A stretch of DNA of 64,000 nucleotides from assembly GCA_964499575.1 (NCBI GenBank), contig CAZCLK010000002.1:62001-126000 (forward strand), written 5' to 3'. The notes beneath the pieces are model-generated. The model was given only the letters and a program-made list of their open reading frames with translations, did not search any database and was not told the origin of the DNA. The number at the start of each line of letters is the position of its first letter. Positions within the stretch are counted from its first letter, which is position 1. The position numbers were made by a program, and so were the translations under genes. Positions 34,263-42,654 of the stretch are shown one piece after another. The DNA comes from JAAYCT01 sp964499575 (GTDB taxonomy: Bacteria; Bacillota; Clostridia; Saccharofermentanales; Saccharofermentanaceae).

Positions 34263-34288
34263 CGTTGGTCAGAGTCGTATGGTTAATG

Positions 34289-35404
34289 TCAGGAAATGAT
34301 GCTCTGCTCGGTATCCTTGTCGAAGATGTGGACACGGTTCGCGTCGATCGCCAGATCAACGACTTCGCCGACACGGGACACGGAGGTCGTCGGGTCAACT
34401 CTCGCGGTAAGCGGGAGCGATCCGCTGACGGTAACATACAGATAGGTCTCGGCTCCGAGCATCTCGACAACGTCGACGTCCGCGGTGAAGGAGGTATCCG
34501 GGTGATTGCCGACGTAGGTGGTCTCATCCGTGATCGCCTCGGGGCGTACGCCGAAGATGACTTCCTTGCCGTCCTGCTCGATGACTTCGGGAACGGAATA
34601 GCGCTCGGGAAGCTTGATCGAGAAGTTCTCGAAGGAGATGTACACATCGTTGCCCTCAACCTGAACGATCGCGTTGATGAAGTTCATCGGAGGCATTCCG
34701 ATAAATCCGGCGACGAAGGTGTTGACGGGGTTCTGATAGAGTTCGCTCGGGGAGTCGACCTGCTGGATGAAGCCGTCCTTCATAACGACTATACGGGTAC
34801 CCATCGTCATGGCCTCGGTCTGGTCGTGGGTAACGTAGATTATGGTCGTCTGCAGTCTCTGGTGGAGCTTGGTGATCTCAACACGCATCTGAACACGAAG
34901 TTTCGCGTCGAGGTTGGAAAGCGGCTCGTCCATCAGGAAGACCTTCGGGTCACGAACGATGGCACGGCCGAGCGCGACACGCTGTCTCTGTCCGCCGGAG
35001 AGCGCCTTCGGCTTACGATTCAGCAGGTGCTCGATCTCAAGGATCTTGGCGGCTTCGTTAACGCGCCTCTTGATCTCGTCCTTCGGAACCTTACGGATCT
35101 TAAGGCCGAACGCCATGTTGTCGAAAACAGTCATGTGCGGATAGAGCGCGTAGTTCTGGAAAACCATCGCGATGTCACGGTCCTTCGGCAGAACGTCGTT
35201 CACCAATTTGTTCTCGATGTAGACTTCACCCTCGGTGACATCCTCGAGTCCCGCGATCATTCTCAGGGTTGTTGATTTTCCGCATCCGGAAGGTCCGACG
35301 AGAATGACGAATTCCTTGTCCGCGATTTCCAGATTGAAATCACTGACTGCGACAACTCCGCCCTCGAACTTCTTATATACATGTTGAAGGGATAAACTGG
35401 CCAT
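34289..35404 (-). CDS. Sugar ABC transporter ATP-binding protein (MsmK/UgpC type)
   Basis: 371-residue ATPase of the CUT1 (oligosaccharide) import family. Walker A GPSGCGKST, Q-loop FQNYALYPHMTVFDNMAFGL, signature LSGGQRQRVALGRAIVRDP, Walker B FLMDEPLSNLDAKLR, then a C-terminal TOBE regulatory domain (about 240-371; FGVRPEAITDE). No permease or binding protein is next to it, and it has its own terminator, so it is likely a shared ATPase serving several sugar importers, as MsmK and MsmX do. The ATG at 35404 follows GGAGGTATTCATC; the frame open to 35635 crosses the regulatory region and is rejected. The sequence upstream is rich in inverted repeats. Confidence 0.94.
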   Translation of the reverse strand: MASLSLQHVYKKFEGGVVAVSDFNLEIADKEFVILVGPSGCGKSTTLRMIAGLEDVTEGEVYIENKLVNDVLPKDRDIAMVFQNYALYPHMTVFDNMAFGLKIRKVPKDEIKRRVNEAAKILEIEHLLNRKPKALSGGQRQRVALGRAIVRDPKVFLMDEPLSNLDAKLRVQMRVEITKLHQRLQTTIIYVTHDQTEAMTMGTRIVVMKDGFIQQVDSPSELYQNPVNTFVAGFIGMPPMNFINAIVQVEGNDVYISFENFSIKLPERYSVPEVIEQDGKEVIFGVRPEAITDETTYVGNHPDTSFTADVDVVEMLGAETYLYVTVSGSLPLTARVDPTTSVSRVGEVVDLAIDANRVHIFDKDTEQSIIS

Positions 35405-35466
35405 GATGAATACCTCCGATAATTCGCCGCCCGGCGGGCAGCGTGATGATTTGATATACAAATAAT

Positions 35467-35563
35467 ATAGCACCCGGGCTATATCCTTTCCATATGCCAA
35501 AATAGCCAAATGTTCCGTCTTCGATTTGGAAACACTGTCATGGAAATACGTCAAATTGGCTAT
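35467..35563 (-). promoter_or_regulatory. Cluster of ATAGC/GCTAT half-sites upstream of msmK
   Basis: Four copies of the same half-site occur within 97 bp: ATAGC at 35467, GCTAT at 35478 (together a 16-bp near-palindrome), ATAGCCAA at 35502 and its complement TTGGCTAT at 35556. A second pair, TTTCCAT (35487-35493) and ATGGAAA (35540-35546), lies among them. The whole 370-nt msmK-argC gap (35405-35774) is AT-rich and shows no gene. The arrangement suggests operators for a sugar-responsive repressor acting on msmK; the protein is not identified. Confidence 0.5.
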
Positions 35564-35630
35564 ATTAATGTTTGATTTTTTGTGCAGAATGTCTATTCGC
35601 GAAAAGAATACGAAATTGACTATTGAATTC

Positions 35631-35688
35631 TGCAAATTTATGCACTATTGTGTATAAATATTATCCGGACTGCATGAAATCCTATTCA
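35631..35688 (+). promoter_or_regulatory. ARG-box-like operators upstream of argC
   Basis: TGAAATCCTATTCA (35675-35688) matches nine of the ten fixed positions of the ArgR/AhrC box TGAAT-N4-ATTCA. A weaker copy, TGCAAATTTATGCA (35631-35644), lies 44 bp upstream, about four helical turns, a spacing fit for an ArgR hexamer. A possible -35, TTGACT (35616-35621), with TATGCA 17 nt on, overlaps the weaker box. Arginine repression of the cluster is inferred; argR is not in the window. Confidence 0.5.
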
Positions 35689-35774
35689 ATCCGCGATCAT
35701 CACGATGGATGTCTAATCTTTTCATTCTTGGTGTAAAATCAAAATATCGGTAAAACGTTCAAGGAGTGGAAGTA

Positions 35775-36830
35775 ATGAGCAAAATAAAGGTCGGAATTAT
35801 CGGAGCGACAGGGTATGTCGGAGCGGAATTGGTTCGCGGACTGGCCGTTCATCCGCAGGCGCAGATTGCTGTGCTCACATCCCGAAGTTTTGCCGGAAAG
35901 AAATTTTCGGATGTTTATCCTGCCTTCGGGAGCATTTGCGATCTGGAGTTGACGGATCCTGATCCTGAGCAAACAGCGGAGAAATGTGATCTGGTGATCA
36001 CCGCGCTTCCCCACGGTGTTTCCTCCGTGACGGTCCCGAAACTTTTAAAGGCCGGGGTCCGCGTCATCGACCACAGCGGAGACTTTCGTTATCGGACACT
36101 GGCGCCGTACACCGAATCGTACGGGCTCGAACACCCGTGCCCCGAACTTCTGGCAGAGGCGGTCTACGGCATCCCGGAACTTTACCGCGACCGATTAACC
36201 GAAGCGAGGCTGACGGCAAATCCCGGATGTTACCCGACCTGCTCGGTTTTGGCACTCGCTCCGTTTCTGCGGCACGGTCTGATCAAGACCGACGGGATCA
36301 TCATCGACGCGCTTTCGGCGGTTTCGGGCGCCGGACGCAAGGCGGACCTGCCGTTTTCATTCTGCGAGCTCGACGAGAGTTTCAAACCCTATTCGATTCT
36401 CAATCACCGTCACACAACGGAAATCGAGCAGGAGTGCTCCATGATCGCCGGGAAGGACCTGAAGGTTACGTTTACCCCGCACTTAATCCCGGTCAAACGC
36501 GGCATGTTGGCGACGATCTACGCCGAGCCTTCCGCTTCCGACGGATCATGCGGCGCGAATGCTTTGCGCGAGGCTCTCGAGAACGATTACGCGAACGAAC
36601 CGTTCGTGCGGGTCAAGAAGGGTTCTGCGCTTCCGGGTACCGGTGCCGTCACCGGGACGAACTTCATCGACATCGCGGTCGATTACGATTCGAGAACCGG
36701 GCGCATTAAGATCCTGAGTGCCCTGGACAATCTCGGAAAAGGCGCCGCACTGCAGGCAATCCAAGCGATGAACGCGATGTTCGGGCTTTCGGAGACAACC
36801 GGACTTCAGAATATGACATCGGGATTATAG
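35775..36830 (+). CDS. argC: N-acetyl-gamma-glutamyl-phosphate reductase
   Basis: Third step of arginine synthesis: NADPH-dependent reduction of N-acetylglutamyl phosphate. N-terminal dinucleotide motif GIIGATGYVGAELVR, catalytic Cys in NPGCYPTC, and HRHTTEIEQE with the assisting His region. About 351 residues. The ATG at 35775 has AAGGAG 8 nt upstream; a GTG at 35766 lies inside that site. First gene of the plus-strand arginine cluster. Confidence 0.97.
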   Translation: MSKIKVGIIGATGYVGAELVRGLAVHPQAQIAVLTSRSFAGKKFSDVYPAFGSICDLELTDPDPEQTAEKCDLVITALPHGVSSVTVPKLLKAGVRVIDHSGDFRYRTLAPYTESYGLEHPCPELLAEAVYGIPELYRDRLTEARLTANPGCYPTCSVLALAPFLRHGLIKTDGIIIDALSAVSGAGRKADLPFSFCELDESFKPYSILNHRHTTEIEQECSMIAGKDLKVTFTPHLIPVKRGMLATIYAEPSASDGSCGANALREALENDYANEPFVRVKKGSALPGTGAVTGTNFIDIAVDYDSRTGRIKILSALDNLGKGAALQAIQAMNAMFGLSETTGLQNMTSGL

Positions 36831-36914
36831 AAATATTCAAACCGGAAGATCACGTGCCGTTTTTTCGAAAAGGACGGCATCGCGGGATACCGGAGATATA
36901 CGGAGGAAAATGAA

Positions 36915-37859
36915 TTGAAAACACTAAACGAAGCGATCGACACGCTCGGTATGAAAGAGCTCATCGGCAAGGCGGAGATCCTGATCGAAGCGCTTCCTTA
37001 TATTCAAAGTCTGTCGGGCAAGACGATCGTAATCAAATACGGCGGGAATGCCATGATCAACGAGGAGCTCAAGTCCTCGGTTATGGACGATATCACGTTG
37101 CTCAAGTACGTCGGAATCAACCCCGTACTCGTTCACGGAGGCGGGCCGGACATCAGCCAGATGCTTCAGGTCATGGGTATCCCCTCCCGATTCGAAAAGG
37201 GCCTCCGTGTCACAGATAAAAAGACAATGGAAGTCGCTCAGATGGTCCTGATCGGCAAAACCAACAAGGAAATCGTGTCGAAACTCGGGCAGAAGGGCGC
37301 CAAAGCCGTCGGTATCTGCGGCATCGACGGGCACCTGATCGAATGCGAAAAGCTGTCGCGCGACGCGTCGGGGCAATCCGTCGATTACGGCTACGTCGGT
37401 AATATCACCAAAATCAACACCAAGGTCCTGTCGATGCTGGCCGGTGACGAGTTCATTCCCGTCGTCGCGCCGATCGGAGTCGGGCCGGACGGCGAAAGTT
37501 ATAATATCAACGCCGACACGGTCGCGGGCGAGATCGCGGCGGCCTTGGGCGCGGAAAAACTGATGACCCTTACCGATGTCGAGGGCGTGATGACCCGGCT
37601 GCCGGACGGTTCCATGAAAGTCGTACCGGTCCTGACCGAGCAGGAAATTACCGATCTCATCAGCAAAGACGAGATCTCCGGCGGAATGATCCCGAAGGTG
37701 CTCGGTTGTCTTCAAACAGTCAGAAGAGGCGTCGGAAGAGCCCACATAATTGATGGCAGAATACCGCACAGCATACTTTTGGAGATCTTTACCGGAAAAG
37801 GCATCGGCACGATGATTACCCGGGAAAAGAAACCCTACTTCGACGGAGAAAAAATCTGA
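36915..37859 (+). CDS. argB: Acetylglutamate kinase
   Basis: Second step of arginine synthesis and the usual target of arginine feedback. IVIKYGGNAMI and LVHGGGPDISQML bind ATP and substrate; NINADTVAGEIAAALGAEKL and GGMIPKVLGCL are further signatures. The sequence starts KTLNEAIDTLGMKELIGKAEILIEALPYIQ, split here as an N-terminal helix typical of arginine-sensitive hexameric enzymes. The start is TTG at 36915, 8 nt after GGAGG; an out-of-frame ATG at 36910 opens a two-codon frame that stops on the TTG. An internal ATG at 36951 is possible. Confidence 0.95.
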   Translation: MKTLNEAIDTLGMKELIGKAEILIEALPYIQSLSGKTIVIKYGGNAMINEELKSSVMDDITLLKYVGINPVLVHGGGPDISQMLQVMGIPSRFEKGLRVTDKKTMEVAQMVLIGKTNKEIVSKLGQKGAKAVGICGIDGHLIECEKLSRDASGQSVDYGYVGNITKINTKVLSMLAGDEFIPVVAPIGVGPDGESYNINADTVAGEIAAALGAEKLMTLTDVEGVMTRLPDGSMKVVPVLTEQEITDLISKDEISGGMIPKVLGCLQTVRRGVGRAHIIDGRIPHSILLEIFTGKGIGTMITREKKPYFDGEKI

Positions 37860-37895
37860 CACGGTCAATATACAGCGGAAAAGAGGATCGTAAAA

Positions 37896-39119
37896 ATGGA
37901 AAAGCAATTGGAATGGACCATGCATTTGGACGACAAATATTATATGAATGTTTTCGGCAAGCGTGTCCCGGTCGTTTTCACGCACGGAAAAGGCGTGTAT
38001 CTTTTTTCGAGCGAGGACGGGAAATACCTCGATATGATCGGCGGGATTGCCGTAAATTCACTCGGTCACGCCAATCCGCGGCTCGTTCGCGCGATCTCGT
38101 CGCAGGCGAAGAAGTTTATTCACTGCTCGAATTATTACTATATCGAGAAGCAATCCGAGCTCGCGCGGAGGCTGTGTGAACTCAGTTTCGCGGATCGCGT
38201 GTTCCTCTGCAACTCCGGAGCCGAAGCCAACGAAGGCGCGATCAAGCTCGCGCGCGGCTATTTCTACGGGAAGGGCGCGCCGCGTCCGAAAATCGTCGCC
38301 GCGATCCGCTCGTTTCACGGGCGGACGATGACCACCATTGCCGCGACCGGGCAGGAGAAAATGCAAACGCCGTTCACGCCGCTGATGCCGGGTGTCATTC
38401 ATGTTCCATATAATGATATTACGGCGCTTAGTAAAGAAGTCGACAATACAACCTGTGCGGTCATCATCGAAATGGTTCAGGGCGAAGCGGGTGTTTTTCC
38501 CGCAGACATGGCTTATGTTCAGGAAATTCGCAAGGTTTGCGACAAGGTCGGGGCGCTGTTGATCATCGACGAGGTCCAGTCCGGTGTCGGACGCACCGGA
38601 ACGTTTTTCGCGTATGAGCAGTACGGGATCAAGCCCGACATCTTAACGCTGGCCAAGGGTCTGGCCGGCGGTGTACCGATCGGGGCGGTGCTTGCGAGCC
38701 AAGACGCTTCGAACGGTTTTCAGCCCGGCGACCACGGATCGACGTTCGGGGGAAATCCGCTCGCCTGCGCGGCGGCACTCGCCGTACTGGACGAGATCGA
38801 CCGCAGGAATCTGGTCGGCAAGGCGAAGTCCGTCGGTGCTTTTCTTTCCAAAAAACTGCGCCAGCTCGCCGCGAAGCATGACCTGATCGACGAAATCCGC
38901 GGAGCCGGCCTCCTGATCGGGGTCGGGCTGAAAAAGCCGGTCGCTCCCGCACTGAAAAAGGTATGTTTTGAAAAGGGCGTCCTCGTCGGATCCGTCGGGG
39001 ATCAGACCATCCGCCTGGCTCCGCCGCTCATACTGAGCCGATCCAACGTGATGTCTTTTATATCCGCTTTTGACGCGGCGCTGACCGAAATCGAAGCCGC
39101 AATGACGCCGGCCGTCTGA
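37896..39119 (+). CDS. argD: Acetylornithine aminotransferase
   Basis: PLP enzyme, fourth step of arginine synthesis, about 407 residues. The PLP lysine lies in ILTLAKGLAGGVPIGA; other class III blocks are FLCNSGAEANEGAIKLAR, SFHGRTMTTIAATGQ, IIDEVQSGVGRTG and GDHGSTFGGNPLACAAAL. Preceded by an AGAGGATC ribosome binding site and 36 nt after argB. Confidence 0.96.
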   Translation: MEKQLEWTMHLDDKYYMNVFGKRVPVVFTHGKGVYLFSSEDGKYLDMIGGIAVNSLGHANPRLVRAISSQAKKFIHCSNYYYIEKQSELARRLCELSFADRVFLCNSGAEANEGAIKLARGYFYGKGAPRPKIVAAIRSFHGRTMTTIAATGQEKMQTPFTPLMPGVIHVPYNDITALSKEVDNTTCAVIIEMVQGEAGVFPADMAYVQEIRKVCDKVGALLIIDEVQSGVGRTGTFFAYEQYGIKPDILTLAKGLAGGVPIGAVLASQDASNGFQPGDHGSTFGGNPLACAAALAVLDEIDRRNLVGKAKSVGAFLSKKLRQLAAKHDLIDEIRGAGLLIGVGLKKPVAPALKKVCFEKGVLVGSVGDQTIRLAPPLILSRSNVMSFISAFDAALTEIEAAMTPAV

Positions 39120-39141
39120 GCCGGATACGGAGGAGTTTTTT

Positions 39142-40065
39142 ATGAAGCATTTCATCGATTTTCACGAAGACGTATCGATTGACGAACTGAAGGCCCTTCT
39201 CAACACGGCGGTCGACTTGAAAGCAAAGACAAAGGCCGGCGCTTTCGAGCCGCTTCTGGCCGGAAAATCCCTGGGCATGATTTTCAGCAAGTCCTCGACG
39301 CGCACGCGGGTCTCTTTCGAGGTCGGGATGTATCAGTTGGGCGGTCAGCCGCTGTTTCTGAGTTCGGACGATATCCAGCTCGGTCGCGGCGAGACGATTG
39401 CCGACACCGCGCAAGTCCTGTCGCGGATGCTTGACGGGATCATGATCCGGACGTTCGATCATCAGGACATCGTCGATCTCGCGCGTTACGGATCGATCCC
39501 CATCATCAACGGGCTGAGCGACGACCAGCACCCGACTCAGGCACTCGCCGACCTTCTGACCATCCTGGAGCACAAGGGAGCGCTGAAGGGTCTGAAACTG
39601 GCTTATGTCGGCGACGGAAACAATGTCGCCAATTCGCTTCTTCAAGCCTGCGCAAAGGCCGGAATGGATATCTCCGTCGCGTCGCCGCAGGGCTACACCT
39701 GTCCGGATTTCTTCGTCCGTCAGGCGCTTTCCGACGCCGCAATCACCGGATCGGAGATCAAGATGACCGCCGATCCGTTCGAGGCCGTAAGCGGCGCGGA
39801 TGTCGTATATACCGACACCTGGACGAGTATGGGACAGGAAGACGAGAAGCAGAAGCGCGCGGCGATTTTCGCTCCGTATCAGGTCAATGCGGATTTGATG
39901 AGCCACGCGAAAAAGGACGCGATCTTCATGCACTGTCTCCCCGCCTACCGCGGATACGAGGTCACTGCCGATATCATCGACTCACCGCGCTCGGTTGTTT
40001 TCGACGAGGCGGAGAACCGCTTGCACGCGCACAAAGCAATCCTCGTTCACTGTCTTCTGAGGTGA
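39142..40065 (+). CDS. argF: Ornithine carbamoyltransferase
   Basis: Forms citrulline from ornithine and carbamoyl phosphate. Carbamoyl-phosphate site SKSSTRTRVSFE, then GIMIRTFDHQ, DDQHPTQALADLLTI, and the ornithine-side motif FMHCLPAYRGYEV. 307 residues, typical. ATG behind GGAGGAG. Its TGA overlaps the start region of the following GNAT gene (GGTGACC), suggesting coupled translation. Confidence 0.96.
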   Translation: MKHFIDFHEDVSIDELKALLNTAVDLKAKTKAGAFEPLLAGKSLGMIFSKSSTRTRVSFEVGMYQLGGQPLFLSSDDIQLGRGETIADTAQVLSRMLDGIMIRTFDHQDIVDLARYGSIPIINGLSDDQHPTQALADLLTILEHKGALKGLKLAYVGDGNNVANSLLQACAKAGMDISVASPQGYTCPDFFVRQALSDAAITGSEIKMTADPFEAVSGADVVYTDTWTSMGQEDEKQKRAAIFAPYQVNADLMSHAKKDAIFMHCLPAYRGYEVTADIIDSPRSVVFDEAENRLHAHKAILVHCLLR

Positions 40066-40067
40066 CC

Positions 40068-40676
40068 ATGAACGCGATAAATCCAGTTCCCGGGGTCGGG
40101 TCGCCGGAGTCAAGCCCGATGGCCGGCACTCCGGATTCCTTCGGCTCATCGGTCGCCGTCCGGCGCGCAATGCATTGGGAAGCGCCCGCGATCAACCGGT
40201 TGATTCACGATTCGATGATGACCTACATCTCGATCGCGGGGATTCGGGAAGACCATCTCGACGCTCTGCGCGAGGGGGTTCCGGAAGTATTGGAAGCCAT
40301 GCGGACGTCCGTCGTACTGGTCGCCGTCGACGACTCCTCAACGGTTGTCGGAACGGTTCGCCTTTGTTTCCGGAGCGCAGAACACTATCCGGAGGCGGCG
40401 ATCGGCTATAAGGACGATCATCCGTCCGACACTGCCGTCATGTACCTGACGCGATTTGCGGTGCTTCAAACAAGCCGCGGAAACGGAATCGGCAGTCTTC
40501 TGATCTCCGAAGCGGAACGTATTGCCCGATCGGAGGGCGTTCGCTATATTCTTCTGCATACGGCACTTTCAAATGAGACCGTGGCAGGGTTTTATCAGCG
40601 CAGAGGCTTTTCGATTGACTCGGTTGATCTGTCCCGCGGCTACCCGAGAGCGCTTTTTATAAAACGGCTGTCCTGA
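40068..40676 (+). CDS. GNAT-family N-acetyltransferase
   Basis: About 202 residues. A Pro/Ser/Gly-rich leader of about 28 residues precedes a single GNAT domain (VRRAMHWEAPAINRLIHDSM, MYLTRFAVLQTSRGNGIGSL with the acetyl-CoA loop SRGNGIG, and ALSNETVAGFYQRRGFSID). ATG at 40068 with GAGG at 5 nt, 2 nt after the argF stop. Position at the end of an arginine cluster that lacks argA and argJ makes an N-acetylglutamate synthase role conceivable, but the domain itself is generic and other substrates are possible. Confidence 0.85.
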   Translation: MNAINPVPGVGSPESSPMAGTPDSFGSSVAVRRAMHWEAPAINRLIHDSMMTYISIAGIREDHLDALREGVPEVLEAMRTSVVLVAVDDSSTVVGTVRLCFRSAEHYPEAAIGYKDDHPSDTAVMYLTRFAVLQTSRGNGIGSLLISEAERIARSEGVRYILLHTALSNETVAGFYQRRGFSIDSVDLSRGYPRALFIKRLS

Positions 40677-40717
40677 ACAAAGGTCTTTTCGCGCGAAAAC
40701 AAACGGGACACGATCGC

Positions 40718-40747
40718 TTTACATGCACTCAAAGCATTGTATATGAT
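40718..40747 (+). promoter_or_regulatory. Candidate promoter of the XRE/S24-like regulator
   Basis: TTTACA (40718-40723), an 18-nt spacer and TATGAT (40742-40747) match sigma-A boxes at five positions each. It lies in the 237-nt gap after the GNAT gene, leaving a leader of about 160 nt. A perfect palindrome TTTTCGCGCGAAAA (40686-40699) stands just upstream. Near the start codon ACCTC (40890-40894) can pair with the GAGGT (40905-40909) of the ribosome binding site. Confidence 0.5.
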
Positions 40748-40913
40748 TTGCTTTCATTTATTACTCCGCGGATCAATTCATTCTACGACTTCTGTTCATA
40801 CGCTACTCATTTCCCGCCCGGCTTGCTTGTTTCTCATTCCGCTCAGTCATAATTTAGAAGAAAACGGCCGGCTCGCGTAAGCGATACCGACCTCTTCGGA
40901 TCCTGAGGTGGTT

Positions 40914-41561
40914 ATGAGCGTTTTGCGGGACATTCGAACAGAAACCGGATTGAGTCAGAAAGCTTTCGGAGAGCTTTTTCATGTTGATCAAACGACCGTC
41001 TCCAAATGGGAACGCGATCTCAGTCTGCCGGATCTGAATCAGGGATTGAAAATCTCGGAACGGTTTCGAGTCTCGCTCGACCGGATCTATCGCAACCCGC
41101 TTTCCTTTTCGACGCTCCGTTTCCCCGTTTACGACGAATACCGGCCGGGACCTCCCGACAGGTCCGTGCTCCGATCTGACGAGACGTTCGACACCAATTA
41201 TCGGGAGATTGCGTACTACTTAAAAGACGCGGACCCCGGTTCCCGAATGGTCAGCGACCGGGAGATCACGGATGCCTTCATCGTGATGAGGGTTGCCGAC
41301 AACGCGATGGAACCCCGTTTCTGCGAAAACGACCTCGCGTTGGTCCTGAAGGACAACGAGGAGCGCGATTCCCGAATTTGCGCGGTCTGCACCGAAGACA
41401 GCCCCGCACGTCTTTTCCGATTGATGAAACACAAGAACGGGGTCTCCCTGCTTTCCTATAATCCGTCGTACGAGCCGATCTTCGTGCCGCGAAGCGAACT
41501 CGACCGGGGAATTACCCGGATCATCGGCCGTGTCGTCGGACTGCGCGGAAAGGTCCGATAA
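40914..41561 (+). CDS. XRE-type regulator with S24/LexA-like C-terminal domain
   Basis: 215-residue protein. Residues about 4-58 form a helix-turn-helix (RTETGLSQKAFGELFHVDQT, TVSKWERDLSLPDL). Residues about 115-215 resemble the S24 peptidase domain of LexA and phage repressors (ITDAFIVMRVADNAMEPRF, CENDLALVLKDNE, SYNPSYEPIF, RIIGRVVGLRG). By eye, the catalytic Ser (normally in G-D-S-M-x-P) is Ala in DNAMEP and the catalytic Lys position reads Phe in ARLFRL, so autocleavage is not expected. ATG at 40914 behind GAGG. Followed by a bidirectional terminator. No phage genes are adjacent. Confidence 0.85.
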   Translation: MSVLRDIRTETGLSQKAFGELFHVDQTTVSKWERDLSLPDLNQGLKISERFRVSLDRIYRNPLSFSTLRFPVYDEYRPGPPDRSVLRSDETFDTNYREIAYYLKDADPGSRMVSDREITDAFIVMRVADNAMEPRFCENDLALVLKDNEERDSRICAVCTEDSPARLFRLMKHKNGVSLLSYNPSYEPIFVPRSELDRGITRIIGRVVGLRGKVR

Positions 41562-41589
41562 CCCCCCCTTAAGCATGAGCCGGATACGC

Positions 41590-41632
41590 AAAAAGCACCC
41601 CGTTTCTGATGAAAGAAGGGGGCGCTTTTTTT
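41590..41632. terminator. Bidirectional intrinsic terminator
   Basis: AAAAAGC and CCCC (41590-41601) pair with GGGG and GCTTTTT (41619-41630), one mismatch, loop of about 17 nt. A T-run follows on the plus strand (41626-41632) and an A-run precedes it (T-run on the minus strand), so it can end both the convergent regulator gene and the transketolase genes. Confidence 0.85.
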
Positions 41633-41697
41633 GCTTTTGCGTTTGTTTTTCGCGTCGCCCGGCGCTCGTACGAACGCCCGCGCGCTTGAAGGTTTGC

Positions 41698-42654
41698 TTA
41701 CTGCGCCGTGCTCATCTTGCGCGCGTATGCCTTTTCGACTTCGGCGGCGATATCCTCCGGCAAGAGTCCGTACATCTTGAGAAGGCCCTCGGGTTTTCCG
41801 GATTTCCCGAATACATCTTTCATACCGATCCGCTTCAAAAGGCACGGTGCGGTGTCGGTCAACGCCTCCGCGACGGCTCCGCCCAATCCGCCCAGGATGT
41901 TGTGTTCCTCGACCGTAACGATCGCCCCGGTTTCACGCGAGGCTTTTTCGATCGCCGCCGTATCGATCGGCTTAATGGTGTGCATATCCAGTACGCGGGC
42001 GTTGATGCCCTTTTCTTTAAGAATTTCGGCGGCCTTGAGGCTCTGTTGAACCATTAAGCCGGTCGCGATAACGGTGATATCGTTTCCTTCACGGATCGTG
42101 TTGGCCTTGCCGATCTTAAAATCCGCTTCGTCGCCGTATTCGCCGTACACTCCTTCGACCGAAAGTCGGCCGAGGCGGACGTAGAACGGGCCGGGGGTAT
42201 TGATAATTTCGCGAATCGTGAGCCGCGTTGAAGCCGCGTCGCAGGGCGAGATCACACGCATGTTCGGGATTGACCGCATAATTGCCAAATCCTCGACGCA
42301 CTGATGAGACGCTCCGTCCTCGCCGACCGAGATTCCGGCATGCGTCGCACAGACCTTAACGTTCAGGTTCGGATAGCAGATGGAGTTTCTGACCTGCTCC
42401 AGGGCGCGCTCGGATGCGAAGATCGCGAATGTCGACGCGAAAACGGTCTTACCGCATGTCGACATGCCGGCGGCGACCGACATCATGTTCCCCTCGGCGA
42501 TCCCCATGTTGAAATGACGTTCGGGGTATTCCTTCTTAAAAAGCACCGTAAAGGTCGATTTGGACAGGTCCGCGTCCAGAACAACGATATCCGGATCGGC
42601 TCCGAATTCTACCAGGGCTTTTCCGTACGCCTCGCGGGTTGCCATCTTCGTCAT
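41698..42654 (-). CDS. Transketolase, C-terminal subunit
   Basis: 318-residue subunit with the pyrimidine-binding and C-terminal domains of transketolase: KATREAYGKAL-like start, MGIAEGNMMSVAAGMSTCGK, GEDGASHQCVEDLAIMRSIP and the C-terminal VTVEEHNILGGLGGAVAE. It pairs with the thiamine-binding N-terminal subunit encoded immediately upstream, overlapping it by ATGA. Split transketolases are common in Clostridia and archaea; the pair works in the non-oxidative pentose phosphate pathway, though related split enzymes can serve other 1-deoxysugar or apulose routes. Confidence 0.93.
   Translation of the reverse strand: MTKMATREAYGKALVEFGADPDIVVLDADLSKSTFTVLFKKEYPERHFNMGIAEGNMMSVAAGMSTCGKTVFASTFAIFASERALEQVRNSICYPNLNVKVCATHAGISVGEDGASHQCVEDLAIMRSIPNMRVISPCDAASTRLTIREIINTPGPFYVRLGRLSVEGVYGEYGDEADFKIGKANTIREGNDITVIATGLMVQQSLKAAEILKEKGINARVLDMHTIKPIDTAAIEKASRETGAIVTVEEHNILGGLGGAVAEALTDTAPCLLKRIGMKDVFGKSGKPEGLLKMYGLLPEDIAAEVEKAYARKMSTAQ

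Noticed and set aside
34265..35275. A plus-strand open frame opposite msmK
   Set aside because: It is the complement of a canonical ABC ATPase gene and begins at the msmK terminator; no ribosome binding site or family match.
36924..37985. A minus-strand open frame opposite argB
   Set aside because: Antisense to a clear argB gene; sequence is Asp/His-rich shadow coding.
40677..40913. A possible small RNA or tRNA in the gap before the XRE gene
   Set aside because: No cloverleaf or T-loop sequence was found; the AT-rich stretch is better explained by a promoter and leader.
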